Assembly: GCA_016715365.1 (NCBI GenBank)
Contig: JADKAM010000003.1
Coordinates: 186,001-250,000 of the forward strand
Origin: Chitinophagaceae bacterium
GTDB lineage: Bacteria > Bacteroidota > Bacteroidia > Chitinophagales > Chitinophagaceae
DNA length: 64,000 nt
Reading direction: 5' to 3'
The position numbers and the translations under genes are program-made. Below, in pieces: positions 18,208 to 28,843 of the stretch. The notes below the pieces were generated by a model. The model worked only from the letters and a program-made list of their open reading frames with translations. It was not told the DNA's origin and made no database searches. Each line of letters starts with the position of its first letter. Within the stretch, counting starts at the first letter, position 1.

Positions 18208-21200
18208 CTTTCTGCTTTGCTTCTTTTCTTAATTGCCTTCTTCTTTTTTTCTCTTCGCTGGGGGCAAAAATATCAGATAGTTTATCAAAATCTTTGCGGT
18301 AAGATAGTTTAATACCTGACCGGTTCCTTTGACCCTGGGTAAGATCAATACTGGTGCGGTTAAACCCAATTACTTTTAAAGAGCCATCATTATTAAGCGA
18401 CCATTCTATATTAATATCGGGCGTTAGCAATCCCTTTTTATTTAACTGGGCATACGGATTATTGTAATCGAGTGTGCCACCAATTAAAACCACCAGCCTG
18501 CTGCTTAAAACAAGTTTTAAACCGGCACTTAAATTAGCCTGTAAAAGTGCAGCTTTACTTTGCAGGTCCAGGCTGGAACTAATATCAAAATAAGTGGAAA
18601 CAACCCCATTGGTGGCTTTCTCCAGTTCTTTATTAAAAAGACCGGTTAACCAGTTTGAAACGATGCCTCCAATTGTACTGGTTGCAATTCCAATGGTATT
18701 TCCTCCGGTAACAAAACCCTGGTTCTCGTTGGTAGAAATAAAGCTGTTAAAGATCAACAGGCTGGCTACCTGCTTGTTCATTTCATTTTCATCATTTTTA
18801 AGTGCCTCTAATTTATTTAACACAAAAAAATCTTTGCTTACCTCGCTGGTTGGCGGCAGGCGGAATTCGAATTTGATAATAGGTTTATTAAGCACGCCCG
18901 ACATGTGTGCAATGATGGTTACATTTTGTCTTTGCTTGGTAGTTGAACTTAAATTATTCAGGTCAACATTTTTTGCAAGATATTCTGCATTAATATTTAT
19001 TTGCGCCAAATACGGATCACCATTCCATGTTATGGAAGAGCCATCCATGATGTTGAAATATTTCTGCAGGAAAGTCTGAAAATTAAATTTGTATTCACCA
19101 TCGGTAATATCATAACGGCCCCTGATACTTAAAGGCTCTTTACTGCCAACAGTGATATTCAGCAAACCATTTCCACGGCCTTTAATAATATCACCCGTTG
19201 TTTCGTCCAGTATCACATCAATCTTGCAGGCAGGGTTTGCTTTTAAATTCATATTCACCAGAAAATTGGATTCTTTTCTTCCTTTATATTCATCATCCAT
19301 CTTGCTGCCGTACTGTATAAAATCAATATAATCAATCTTGCCATACTCGGTGCTGCTGCTGCTTGTAGGGATGTAAATATGACTGCTGTCAACAGCCGAT
19401 GGTTCACCGTTAATATTCATCCGCATATCAGTAGTAGGGCCATTCAAGGTCATGAGCGCCTGGCCGATAACTTTTCCGTAAAACTGGCTGTTGTCTTTAC
19501 TGGCTGTATTCAGCAACAACATTTTGCCGGTTTCAAAGCGGATGTTTTCAAACCCAAAATCGTTAAAAAATCTGTGTTGCAGTTTACCGCTGGCAGTGCC
19601 GGTATTATTTAAAGTATCCTTTAACTGCAACAGGCCAAAATCAATTTCATCCGGATTAAAAATGATGGTTTCGTTGGTGAATTTATATTTAACCTGGGTA
19701 TAAATAATTTTCAATTCGCCCTCGGTAATGTTCACGGTGCCGGTAACATAATTATGGTCGGCACCGCTGTACACCCGCAGGTCCTGGGTATTGATATCAC
19801 CTTTTATATCGCTGAAAATACCACCCAGGTAATTGTTTAAAATGCTGATGTCGAATTTTTTGGCACGCAGTGCAAAATTCATTTTATTAACAGAAGAATC
19901 TTTGTAATTATAAGTACCGTCAATTTCAAACTTATTTTTATCATTGTCAGCTTTGCCCTTGGCAGTTATAAGCCCGGTTGTTGTATTCACATCGCCTTTT
20001 ATTTTTACGGTGCCTATTTCTTTATTATCCAGCCTGAAATCTTCTGCTTCTGCATCAAATTCAATGATCTGTTTACCAAAGGGATCTTTTAATTTAAGGG
20101 TGCCTGTTAAAATACCTTCAAGCCTGGGCTGTTTTAAAATAAGTGATGTAAAATCATTGATGTTTACCGTTTTCAGTTTGGCTACCAGGTTGGCTTTGCC
20201 GGTTTCATCATCCTTTTCGGTAGAAATGATGATCTCCTGGGTGCCTTGTGTAAAACGAACGTCGTTTGCCTGAATAACAGATTTACGCAGGGTTATTTCG
20301 CCATCTTTAGCCAGGCTCCATTTCTTATCATTTAAAATAAATGATGATGGAGCGAAGTTGATTTTTACACCATCAGTAAATGTTTGTACCCTGGCATTTA
20401 ACTGTGCATCGCTGATGGTTTTACTGGCACTGGTTGATAACTGGATATTTGAGATATCGTTACTGGAACTTAAAATGAATGTTGTATTGGGTAAATGAAG
20501 GCTATCCGACAAAGAAAAGTCTCTTACAGATACAATCGTATTTAAACTATCACGGTTTCCTTTGCCTGCTAACTCAATGCTTTCAAAACTTTTACCATCA
20601 TAACTGAATTGAGGTACTGATGCATTGATGTTGAATTCATTTTGTGCCAGCCGGAGGTTACCCGAAAAAACGGAATTATCAAAACCGCTTAACCGTTTTT
20701 CAAAAAGTTGTACATAATTATTAACGGCTTTTGTTTTTATCAGGAAAGAAAAATCCTGGTCGCCGATATCGTAACCGGGATCTTTAAAATAGGATGGATA
20801 ATAGCGGTTAAGAAAAACACTGAATGCATCGGGCAGTTCCAGTATTTTAAACCGGCCGGTAATGTTGCCCTCCACTTCATTGCTTTGTACAGAAAGCGTT
20901 TTTCTGCCGCTGTCCATAAACGAATGGAGGTTCAGATAATCGAACGATAACTGTGTAGTGTCATGCAAAAGGGTAGCATTGTACATTTTTGCGGTTCCCA
21001 GAAAATTATCTATGTTGTTGCCTATAAAATCAAAGTTTAAAAGTCCGGATAAACTGAAAATACCTTTTGTTAATTTGAGAGGCTGCAGGTTTGCTTTTTG
21101 CAGATCGGCAGTAAAATTAAATTTGGTACTGTCTCCCAATAAATTCAAAGAACCATTCAGGTTAACGATCTTTAAATTAGGGTCATCAATATCTACCTGG

Positions 21201-23047
21201 CCTGTAAAAAGTGTTTTTACAAATTTGCCATTCAGGGTTATGTTCTGGTAGTTGTAGCCCGAAAAAGCCAGCTGTTGTATTTTTCCGTCAAAATCTACAT
21301 TGATGGTAGCAGGCGTAAAGCCCGAACCTTTAACCTTCCCGTTTAATGCAATATTTCCCAATTGCCTGTTGTTGATGAGCCTGCCAATGTTAAATCCTCC
21401 GGAAGAAATTTTACCCGAATATGAAGGCACTTTGCCTGTTGGTAATTTCATATTTAAATCGGCATTTAAATTACCCAGCGCTGTATTGATATCGCCATAT
21501 GCAACAAAATCATTTATAAAGCCGGTGAAATTTCCTTTAAAACGGATATTACCCAAACTGTACAGCTGGCTTAAGCCGGCACCTTTTAAAGAAGGAACAA
21601 CGGCAACGATATCTTTATAATTGGTTTGCGAACCTGTTGATTTAAAATTGATGAACGTGTTATTAATATCCGGCAGCCCTTTTAAAGTAATATCGCCGTT
21701 AATAATGCTGTTGTCTGTCTTTAAAGTAAACTTATTGGCAGCAAGATTATCAATGGTTCCTTTTGCATTGCCGTTAAAATAAATGAGCCGTTTCCAGGTT
21801 TTAAGTGTGGGGGCAAAATACGCAATATCATCACTGTGTATTTTACTGTTATTAAAATATCCTTCCAGTTTTACGCTGTGCAAAAAATCGCTCATATCGG
21901 CATTAAAATTTTCGTACCGCATGGCATAATAATTTCCGATCCTGCTTTTATCAGTTATAATGTCCAGGTTTTTAAACTCCATTACCTCGGGCGTCATTTT
22001 CATAGCAGCCACCATTTGCTTTACTTCAAATCCGCTTTTTTCACGGGTTGCCAGATCAACCATGGCCGATAAAGTATCTTGTGCAAACAGGATATTGCTG
22101 AGTTTTCCATTGATAGCTGAGAAGCGGATATGCTGCCCGTCAAAATGATCGGTATAAGCAGCCCGTTCAGTTTCTTTTTCATTGATAAAGGTTCCGTCTT
22201 TTAAGCTTATTTCAGCAACGCTAAGCTGCCATCCATCGGGGTTCCATTGTAACTGCCCAGGGCTTGTAATTTTTGTTTTAACAGCACCCGGTATTGTGAT
22301 ACCAGGTTTTTTGCCGGTGTAATCATACAAACCAAAAACCGGAGTTTCAATATCAATCTGTTTGATGGCTATGATCTTTTTATCAAGATCAATTTCATCT
22401 GTAACCAGGTACATTTTTTTTAATGAGCCTTTCATATCCTGCCCGATCCATCCGTCTACCCGGTTAAATACGATGTTGTTCAGATCAAGTATTTTCAGGT
22501 CAAGCTGTAAATTATTTTTATTGTTGCTAGTTGTTTTGGGGGCCGTAAAATAATCAATGAGAAACTGGTAGTTCCAAACCGAATCAGAACGGTTCATGTT
22601 TATATAGGCATCCGAGAGGCCAATATAATTCAGTACGGGTTTATCCTTAAAGAAAAACCAATCGGAAATATTTACTTTTAAAGCGCCGGCATACAGAAGG
22701 GTGTCTTTCTTTTTGTCTTCAATCAAAACACCTTCAACCAGCATTTTATTAAACAGGCTGAATTCAACATGCTTTACTTCTACTTTTGTTTTTAATTCTT
22801 TTGATAAGGTTCGGGAAACTTTAGTGACCAGCCAGTTTTGTACACGGGTTGTTTGCAATAAGCCCCAGGTTGACAGAATGAGCAGGAAAATGATCAGGAA
22901 AAAACTGATCTTATACGTTGCTTTTTTAAACAGGATACCCCAAAACAGTGCCCATGCCAACAGGCAAACAGCAAACATGATTTTGGAATAAGGCAATACA
23001 TATACGAAAATGGCAGCAAGTGCCACCCAAAAAAGCAGGGTAAGCAA
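18203..23047 (-). CDS. TamB-like translocation/assembly module protein (DUF490)
   Basis: 1614 residues. Two or three hydrophobic segments occur in the first 70 residues, the last (ISFFLIIFLLILSTWGLL) followed by VQNWLVTKVSRTLSKELKTKVEV, the usual TamB anchor and start. A very long beta-rich body with repeated short strands matches the hydrophobic-groove taco fold. The C-terminal 400 residues contain the DUF490 region, including LNITVGSKEPLSIRGRYDITDGEY and the end GIKLSYRKDFDKL. TamB-family proteins span the periplasm and take part in outer-membrane protein assembly or phospholipid transport. The start is uncertain because an internal Met (MFAVCLLAWALF) is also possible. It is 237 bases from the next upstream gene and probably transcribed alone. 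Confidence 0.88.
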   Translation of the reverse strand: MLTLLFWVALAAIFVYVLPYSKIMFAVCLLAWALFWGILFKKATYKISFFLIIFLLILSTWGLLQTTRVQNWLVTKVSRTLSKELKTKVEVKHVEFSLFNKMLVEGVLIEDKKKDTLLYAGALKVNISDWFFFKDKPVLNYIGLSDAYINMNRSDSVWNYQFLIDYFTAPKTTSNNKNNLQLDLKILDLNNIVFNRVDGWIGQDMKGSLKKMYLVTDEIDLDKKIIAIKQIDIETPVFGLYDYTGKKPGITIPGAVKTKITSPGQLQWNPDGWQLSVAEISLKDGTFINEKETERAAYTDHFDGQHIRFSAINGKLSNILFAQDTLSAMVDLATREKSGFEVKQMVAAMKMTPEVMEFKNLDIITDKSRIGNYYAMRYENFNADMSDFLHSVKLEGYFNNSKIHSDDIAYFAPTLKTWKRLIYFNGNAKGTIDNLAANKFTLKTDNSIINGDITLKGLPDINNTFINFKSTGSQTNYKDIVAVVPSLKGAGLSQLYSLGNIRFKGNFTGFINDFVAYGDINTALGNLNADLNMKLPTGKVPSYSGKISSGGFNIGRLINNRQLGNIALNGKVKGSGFTPATINVDFDGKIQQLAFSGYNYQNITLNGKFVKTLFTGQVDIDDPNLKIVNLNGSLNLLGDSTKFNFTADLQKANLQPLKLTKGIFSLSGLLNFDFIGNNIDNFLGTAKMYNATLLHDTTQLSFDYLNLHSFMDSGRKTLSVQSNEVEGNITGRFKILELPDAFSVFLNRYYPSYFKDPGYDIGDQDFSFLIKTKAVNNYVQLFEKRLSGFDNSVFSGNLRLAQNEFNINASVPQFSYDGKSFESIELAGKGNRDSLNTIVSVRDFSLSDSLHLPNTTFILSSSNDISNIQLSTSASKTISDAQLNARVQTFTDGVKINFAPSSFILNDKKWSLAKDGEITLRKSVIQANDVRFTQGTQEIIISTEKDDETGKANLVAKLKTVNINDFTSLILKQPRLEGILTGTLKLKDPFGKQIIEFDAEAEDFRLDNKEIGTVKIKGDVNTTTGLITAKGKADNDKNKFEIDGTYNYKDSSVNKMNFALRAKKFDISILNNYLGGIFSDIKGDINTQDLRVYSGADHNYVTGTVNITEGELKIIYTQVKYKFTNETIIFNPDEIDFGLLQLKDTLNNTGTASGKLQHRFFNDFGFENIRFETGKMLLLNTASKDNSQFYGKVIGQALMTLNGPTTDMRMNINGEPSAVDSSHIYIPTSSSSTEYGKIDYIDFIQYGSKMDDEYKGRKESNFLVNMNLKANPACKIDVILDETTGDIIKGRGNGLLNITVGSKEPLSIRGRYDITDGEYKFNFQTFLQKYFNIMDGSSITWNGDPYLAQININAEYLAKNVDLNNLSSTTKQRQNVTIIAHMSGVLNKPIIKFEFRLPPTSEVSKDFFVLNKLEALKNDENEMNKQVASLLIFNSFISTNENQGFVTGGNTIGIATSTIGGIVSNWLTGLFNKELEKATNGVVSTYFDISSSLDLQSKAALLQANLSAGLKLVLSSRLVVLIGGTLDYNNPYAQLNKKGLLTPDINIEWSLNNDGSLKVIGFNRTSIDLTQGQRNRSGIKLSYRKDFDKLSDIFAPSEEKKRRRQLRKEAKQKG

Positions 23048-23284
23048 AAACCACTTTAATATGTTAAAGATTTTGTGCAGTGTTTAATATTATATGTAAA
23101 AATAGTTATTCGGCCTTGTAAAGGCAAATACAGTACCAAAGTTTAAATAAATTTTATAGGTAAAAATCAGCAACAATCAGGGTTTTGTATGCATTTGCTG
23201 ATTATACCATCTTGATTTACCAAATAGTCCAAAGGATTAGGGGGTAAATCTTAGATGGTATTATGCCGATAGAAAGTTATTTGA

Positions 23285-23812
23285 CTATTTATTGGTATAA
23301 CCGGCATTAAACTGATTGGAATGGCCTTTTGCAATGGAAAGGGTTTGCCAATCTTCATTTTTTATAAGCTTGGCCAGGTAGATGATTTGCCCTACATGAT
23401 AGGGATAATGCGCCATTTGCCGGTTGATAGCATCTATCACCAACAGGCCTTCGCCGCGTATGTAAATTGTTTTCAGCAGGTCTTCTTCGGTTAAAGAATG
23501 TAAGCTGTTAAACAGGCAATCCCATCCCTTTAGCCAAAAATCAATCAATTGTTGTTTTGTTAAATGTTGTTCTACAAATTCGGTATCCCGGTTTCGCCAG
23601 TCTTTTTCGCCATCGGTGGTTAAAAAATCGGTCCAGCGGCTAAGCATATTGCCGGCCGTATGCTGAATGATAAGGGCGATGCTGTTGCTTTCTGCATTGG
23701 GTGCAAAATGAAAATCTTTTTCATTAAGCTGAGCAAAGGTTTTATCACCAAGTTCCTTGTAGTAACTGAGCCTTTTTATGACAGATTCGAGAAAGGATTT
23801 TCCGATACTCAT
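23285..23812 (-). CDS. DinB-superfamily protein (DUF1572)
   Basis: 175 residues, all-alpha. The pattern MSIGKSFLESVIKRLSYYK, NSIALIIQHTAGNMLSRWTDFL and MAHYPYHVGQIIYLAKLI matches DUF1572, a DinB-like four-helix bundle. Three His residues (in IIQHTAGN and in HYPYHVGQ) sit where this superfamily binds a divalent metal. Some DinB relatives are thiol transferases dependent on mycothiol or bacillithiol; others have no known activity. It follows the small membrane protein by 23 bases and is the last gene of the ggt transcript. Functional role unknown. Confidence 0.85.
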   Translation of the reverse strand: MSIGKSFLESVIKRLSYYKELGDKTFAQLNEKDFHFAPNAESNSIALIIQHTAGNMLSRWTDFLTTDGEKDWRNRDTEFVEQHLTKQQLIDFWLKGWDCLFNSLHSLTEEDLLKTIYIRGEGLLVIDAINRQMAHYPYHVGQIIYLAKLIKNEDWQTLSIAKGHSNQFNAGYTNK

Positions 23813-23835
23813 CTTAATTTAATTGGATAAAAAAT

Positions 23836-24246
23836 TTATAAAAGTTGATTGATGATTGATACCAGAATTGAAATGCTTATTAATATAATAGATAAAATAT
23901 TTGCCTGATAAAAATAAGCGAATCCTTTTGACATCAGAACAGGGTCTGCTCTGTCGCAGGAAGAATTTATAGCATTGTATGCTTTTAATATTAAAAAGTA
24001 TCCATAAATATTTAGTCCCACCATACTAAAATCAATCACCGGCGAGATAATAAAAGTAAAGACCAGTTTTGCATTGTCTATCAGTTCCCAATTGGTTTTT
24101 TTAAGTAGCAGATACCAGCCAAAAAGATGGGATATGGCATACACAGTGGATAAGAGCAAAGCAATTTTAGCCAGGCCTGCATTGCGTTTAACAACAGTCC
24201 TGTTTAAATTGTCAACAAAAGAGTTTGATATCAGGTCTTCATTCAT
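23836..24246 (-). CDS. Small hypothetical membrane protein
   Basis: Not recognised. 136 residues with three hydrophobic segments (about 23-48, 60-85 and 112-134), no signal peptide and no enzymatic motif. It lies 12 bases downstream of ggt and 23 bases upstream of the DUF1572 gene, so it is almost certainly cotranscribed with them. The function cannot be inferred from sequence. Confidence 0.7.
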   Translation of the reverse strand: MNEDLISNSFVDNLNRTVVKRNAGLAKIALLLSTVYAISHLFGWYLLLKKTNWELIDNAKLVFTFIISPVIDFSMVGLNIYGYFLILKAYNAINSSCDRADPVLMSKGFAYFYQANILSIILISISILVSIINQLL

Positions 24247-24258
24247 CGGTTAAATATT

Positions 24259-25977
24259 TTAATATCCTCTTGCATCATCATCTCCTCTCTTATCACCTAC
24301 AGCAATAATGGTTCTGTTTGGAGCCGAAGGATTTTTAACCTGTATGATCTCTAACCTGCTCCAGGCGCCCCTGGGTTTAATGGTATACCCCATAGCTTCC
24401 AGTTGTTTTTTTACATCTTCCGGAAAATCTTTTTCAACCGAAACCAGATCGGGCAGCCACTGGTGATGAAACATGGGGCTGTTAATGGCATCATGGGGTG
24501 TCATGTTAAATTCCAGCACATTTACCAATGCCTGAAAAACACTGGTTGGTATGGTAGTGCCGCCCGGTGTGCCAACTACCAGGTAAGGTTGGCCGTCTTT
24601 TAAAACAATGGTTGGCGTCATGCTGCTCAACATTCTTTTGCCGGGAGTGATAGCATTTTTTTCGTTGCCAATGGCCCCATACATATTCGGTACGCCGGGC
24701 TTTACGCTAAAATCATCCATCTCGTTATTCAATAAAAAACCTGCTCCGCCAACAACCGTGCGGCTGCCATAACCTCCATTTAAAGTAGTGGTTACCGATA
24801 CTGCATTTCCATAAGCATCCAGCACACTTAAGTGGGTGGTTTCTTCACTTTCTTTTATCATACCGGCCGTGGTGGCTTTGCTGCAGCCCGCTTTGCCGGG
24901 TTCAAAATCTTTCATGCGCTCATTTAAATAGGCTTCGCTTACCATTGTTTTTACCGGAACTTTCACAAAATCGGGGTCGCCTAAAAATTCGCCCCGGTCG
25001 GCAAAAGCCCTGCGTTCCACTTCGGTCATCAGTTGTACCGAAGCGGCTGTTTGAAACTGCATAGCAGCAATATTCCGGCCTTCAATCATCTTCAGCATCT
25101 GTTGTATAATGATGCCGCCGCTGCTGGGCAGGGGCATGGTGATGATCTGGTAACCTTTGTAATTAAAATCGAGTGCTGTTCTTTCTTTAGCCTGGTAAGC
25201 TTTAAGATCATCTAAAGAAATAATACCTTTTCCTTTCTGCATTTCTGCAACAATAAGCCTGGCGGTTTCTCCTTCATAAAACCCTTTTTGCCCGTTATCC
25301 CTGATGCGCTTTAATGTATTGGCAAGATCTTTTTGTATTAAAATATCTCCGGCTTTCCATGCTGTTTCTTTTACAAAAGCAACTGCCGTTGTATTCAATG
25401 CCAGAAATTCTTTTTTGGTGTTGTTGAATGAAGCAGCCTGCGCTGCAGTAAGTGCAAATCCTTTTTCGGCAAGTTCAATAGCGGGTTGTATCAAGGTTTT
25501 GAACGGCAGTTTTGTATATTTCATGCTGGCAAATAATCCGGCAACGGTGCCAGGCACGCCGGCAGCCAAATGACCGTCAAGCGACAAATTCTTTACCGGG
25601 TTACCCGCTGTATCCAGGTACATATCACGGCTGGCTTTAGCCGGAGCTTTTTCACGATAATCCAAACTGATGTTTTGTCCGTTTTTTAAATGCGCCACCA
25701 TAAAACCGCCGCCACCAATATTACCGGCACCGGGGTATACAACAGCCAATGCCAGTTGCGTGGCAATTGCCGCATCAACAGCGTTGCCACCTTTTTTTAA
25801 AATAGATAAACCCACCATGCTGGCCAATGGATGGGCCGATACAACCGCACCTTTGCTGCAGTTTATATTTTTTTGAACTGCATAACCGCTGCCGGCTATC
25901 TTTTGTGCCTGTGTGCAAATTGAAATGCCGGCAAGGATAAAAACGAGGGAGGTAAAAAATAACTTATTAAAACGCAT
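24259..25977 (-). CDS. ggt: Gamma-glutamyltransferase precursor
   Basis: 572 residues, normal for the family. It has a signal peptide (MRFNKLFFTSLVFILAGISICTQAQ) and is therefore periplasmic. The self-cleavage and catalytic site is Thr380 in SEETTHLSVLD; the small subunit would begin there. NNEMDDFS, the SSMTPTIV substrate loop and TPGGTTIPT are conserved. The enzyme cleaves gamma-glutamyl bonds of glutathione and gamma-glutamyl peptides by hydrolysis or transfer to amino acids. It is the first gene of a three-gene set with a small membrane protein and a DUF1572 protein. The divergent gene is an M14 peptidase, so both sides of this intergenic region encode exported peptide-degrading enzymes. 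Confidence 0.95.
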   Translation of the reverse strand: MRFNKLFFTSLVFILAGISICTQAQKIAGSGYAVQKNINCSKGAVVSAHPLASMVGLSILKKGGNAVDAAIATQLALAVVYPGAGNIGGGGFMVAHLKNGQNISLDYREKAPAKASRDMYLDTAGNPVKNLSLDGHLAAGVPGTVAGLFASMKYTKLPFKTLIQPAIELAEKGFALTAAQAASFNNTKKEFLALNTTAVAFVKETAWKAGDILIQKDLANTLKRIRDNGQKGFYEGETARLIVAEMQKGKGIISLDDLKAYQAKERTALDFNYKGYQIITMPLPSSGGIIIQQMLKMIEGRNIAAMQFQTAASVQLMTEVERRAFADRGEFLGDPDFVKVPVKTMVSEAYLNERMKDFEPGKAGCSKATTAGMIKESEETTHLSVLDAYGNAVSVTTTLNGGYGSRTVVGGAGFLLNNEMDDFSVKPGVPNMYGAIGNEKNAITPGKRMLSSMTPTIVLKDGQPYLVVGTPGGTTIPTSVFQALVNVLEFNMTPHDAINSPMFHHQWLPDLVSVEKDFPEDVKKQLEAMGYTIKPRGAWSRLEIIQVKNPSAPNRTIIAVGDKRGDDDARGY

Positions 25978-26309
25978 GGTGAATATTTTTCCGAATTTAC
26001 TTTATTAACAGCATATATTCCTAATTGTATGTCTGTTTGGGTGAATTATAATTGTCGTAAGACGTGTCACCTTTCATAAGCACTTTGTGTTATAAAACAG
26101 CAATAAAAAAGGTGACAACTCATTTATTACAAGGCGACAATTTTAAATGCACACCGACTATTTTGTTACCTGCAGTTAAAGACTGATATTCATATAATGG
26201 ATAAGTGGAAGATGCAAGTCGGCTGCTTTCTTTATTTTCACTTATATTTCAGCAGGTTTATTACCATATTTGCAGAAATTTGATTTTTTAACAGAACTAA
26301 AATCACATA
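25978..26309. other. Divergent intergenic region between ggt and the M14 peptidase operon
   Basis: 332 bases, AT-rich, without a gene. The one clear signal is the pair of inverted 10-base sites at 26065-26117. No full Bacteroidota consensus promoter was found on either side. Confidence 0.5.
26065..26117. promoter_or_regulatory. Inverted repeat, candidate operator
   Basis: TGTCACCTTT (26065-26074) and its exact complement AAAGGTGACA (26108-26117) are separated by 33 bases between divergent genes. There is no T-run, so a terminator is unlikely. A pair of regulator half-sites is possible but unproven. Confidence 0.4.
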
Positions 26310-28817
26310 ATGAATATCAAACTATTTTCATTGCTGTTGCTTTTTATAAGCAATGGTTTATTTGCACAATTAAAGAGCCCCGATGAATTTTTAGGATACC
26401 CACTCGGCAGCAAATTTACTCCCCACTACAAAATTGTAAATTATTTCAACCAGGCTGCAGCATCCTTGCCGCAGCTGATGAAACTGGAAAAATACGGCGA
26501 AACCAATGAGGGCAGAGATCTGTTGCTGGCCATTGTTTCTACACCGGAAAACATGGCAAGGATCGAGGAGATACGAAAAAATAATTTACGGCTTACGGGT
26601 ATGTTAAAAGACAAACCAGCCGATGCAGGTTCACCGGTAATTGTGTGGCTCAGTTATAATGTGCATGGCAACGAAGCCAGTTCTTCCGAAGTTTCCATGA
26701 AGACTTTATATGAATTACTGACCCCTGCCAATGCACAAACAAAAAACTGGTTAAAGAATACCGTCATCATCATTGATCCCTGTTTAAATCCAGATGGAAG
26801 AGACCGTTATGTAAACTGGTTCAATCAAATGGTTGGTAAAGATGCGGATGCAAATCCCAACAGTCGTGAACACAGCGAACCCTGGCCCGGCGGCAGGGTT
26901 AATCATTATAACTTTGATTTAAACCGCGACTGGGCCTGGCAAACACAGGTAGAAACACAGGGGCGCATAAAAAAATACAATGCCTGGATGCCGCAGATAC
27001 ATTGCGATTTTCATGAGCAGGGGATTAACAACCCATATTATTTTGCACCTGCAGCAGAACCTTTTCATGAAGTGATCACCAAATGGCAAAGAGATTTTCA
27101 ATATACCATCGGAAGAAACCATGCAAAATATTTTGATGCCAATGGCTGGTTGTATTTTACCAAAGAAATATTTGATCTGTTTTACCCGGCTTATGGAGAT
27201 ACGTATCCCACCTACAACGGCGCCATTGGCATGACCTACGAACAGGCCGGCCATAGCCAGGGCGGATTGGCGGTTGTAACCAATGATGGAGATACACTTA
27301 GTTTAAAGGACAGGATCGCTCATCATTTTACCACCAGCATGAGCACTATTGAAATTGCTTCGCAAAATAGAGATAAACTGATCAGCGAATTCAAAAAATA
27401 TTTTGAAGAAGGAAATACAAACGGAACCGGAGAGTACAAAACCTATGTGGTAACAGAAGCCAATGCAGGCAGGCGTGAAGCACTGCGTAAATTTTTCGAA
27501 ATGAACGGAATTAATTATGGCAGTCCAAGCGGCGCTGCTGTTAAGGGGTACAATTATTTTAGCGGTAAAGAAGAAATATTCACTGCTGCAAACAGCCTGG
27601 CTGTTTCTGCATTACAACCTAAATCTGCATTGATAAAAGTTTTGTTTGAGCCAAAATCAAAATTAAGCGATTCGGTTACTTATGATATTACTGCCTGGAG
27701 TTTACCCTTTGTATATGGCACACAAACTTTTGCGGTTAAAGAAAAACTACCGCTGGGAAATTACAACAGCGTTAATAAAAATGCAGCGGTACCTGCAACG
27801 GCATACGGTTATCTTGTAAGTTATAATTCGTTTGCCGATGTGAAGTTTTTAGCAGCCTTGTTAAATGCAAAAATTAAAGTTCGCTTTGCCGAAAAAGAAT
27901 TTACAGCAAATGGCAAATCTTTTCAGAAAGGAACCATCATTGTTTTAAAGAAGGGAAACGAAGATAAATTACAACAGTTTGCCGACCTGGCTCAAACCTA
28001 TAACGCAGCTGTAACAGCAGTAAGCGGCGGCTTTATGGATACCGGCTTTGATTTTGGCAGCGAAAAAGTACACCTGGTTAAAAAACCAACGGTGGCATTG
28101 TTAACCGGTAAGGGAGTTAACCCCGGTGCTGCAGGCGAAGTTTGGCATTTATTTGAGCAACAACTGAATTACCCGGTTAGTTTAATAAATGCAGATGAAG
28201 TTGATGGAAGTGCTTTAAAAGGTATTGATGTATTGATCTTGCCCGATGGCAATTATAAATTTTTAAAAGACAAAGATGCTGCAGCAGAAATTAAAATGTG
28301 GGTGCAGCAGGGCGGAAAAATGATTGTACTGGATAATGCAACTGCACAGGTTGCAAAAGCCGACTGGGGCATTAAACTTAAAAAGACGGATGATGATGAA
28401 AAGAAAGACGATAAAAAGGATGATAAAAATATTTATGTTGATGTAAAGCGATATGAGAACCGTGAAAGGGATGCTGTTGTAAACAATATTCCCGGTGCTA
28501 TTTATAAAGTAGAACTGGATAATTCGCATCCGCTGGCATTTGGATATGACAACAATTATTATTCACTTAAACAAAGTGGTGATATGTATGAATTTATGAA
28601 AGACGGATGGAATGTGGGTATCATCAAAAAGGAAAATCAAACTTCAGGTTTTGTTGGCAGTGTAACCCGTGAAAAAATTAAAGACGGTACTGTAATGGGA
28701 GTGTTGCCCATGGGAAGTGGTGCTGTAGTGTTTTTTGCCGACGATCCTATTTTTAGAAACTTTTGGGAGAACGGGAAGATGCTGTTGGCGAATGCGGTGT
28801 TCCTGGTAGGACAATAA
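26310..28817 (+). CDS. Secreted M14-family zinc carboxypeptidase
   Basis: 835 residues with a signal peptide (residues 1-19, ending LFAQ). The M14 core is in the first 350 residues: His119-x2-Glu122 (VHGNEAS), DPCLNPDGRDRYVNW, NRDWAW, a later His in QIHCDFHEQG (His231 or His235) as third zinc ligand, and Glu311 in MTYEQAG as candidate general base. The remainder (about 400-835) holds a second region with GIDVLILPDGNYKFL, like a class I amidotransferase/ThuA-type fold, plus a charged Lys/Asp linker near residue 700. It should remove C-terminal residues from peptides in the periplasm or outside. First gene of a four-gene operon. Confidence 0.88.
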   Translation: MNIKLFSLLLLFISNGLFAQLKSPDEFLGYPLGSKFTPHYKIVNYFNQAAASLPQLMKLEKYGETNEGRDLLLAIVSTPENMARIEEIRKNNLRLTGMLKDKPADAGSPVIVWLSYNVHGNEASSSEVSMKTLYELLTPANAQTKNWLKNTVIIIDPCLNPDGRDRYVNWFNQMVGKDADANPNSREHSEPWPGGRVNHYNFDLNRDWAWQTQVETQGRIKKYNAWMPQIHCDFHEQGINNPYYFAPAAEPFHEVITKWQRDFQYTIGRNHAKYFDANGWLYFTKEIFDLFYPAYGDTYPTYNGAIGMTYEQAGHSQGGLAVVTNDGDTLSLKDRIAHHFTTSMSTIEIASQNRDKLISEFKKYFEEGNTNGTGEYKTYVVTEANAGRREALRKFFEMNGINYGSPSGAAVKGYNYFSGKEEIFTAANSLAVSALQPKSALIKVLFEPKSKLSDSVTYDITAWSLPFVYGTQTFAVKEKLPLGNYNSVNKNAAVPATAYGYLVSYNSFADVKFLAALLNAKIKVRFAEKEFTANGKSFQKGTIIVLKKGNEDKLQQFADLAQTYNAAVTAVSGGFMDTGFDFGSEKVHLVKKPTVALLTGKGVNPGAAGEVWHLFEQQLNYPVSLINADEVDGSALKGIDVLILPDGNYKFLKDKDAAAEIKMWVQQGGKMIVLDNATAQVAKADWGIKLKKTDDDEKKDDKKDDKNIYVDVKRYENRERDAVVNNIPGAIYKVELDNSHPLAFGYDNNYYSLKQSGDMYEFMKDGWNVGIIKKENQTSGFVGSVTREKIKDGTVMGVLPMGSGAVVFFADDPIFRNFWENGKMLLANAVFLVGQ

Positions 28818-28843
28818 AAAATCAAAACGAATAAATATTTATA

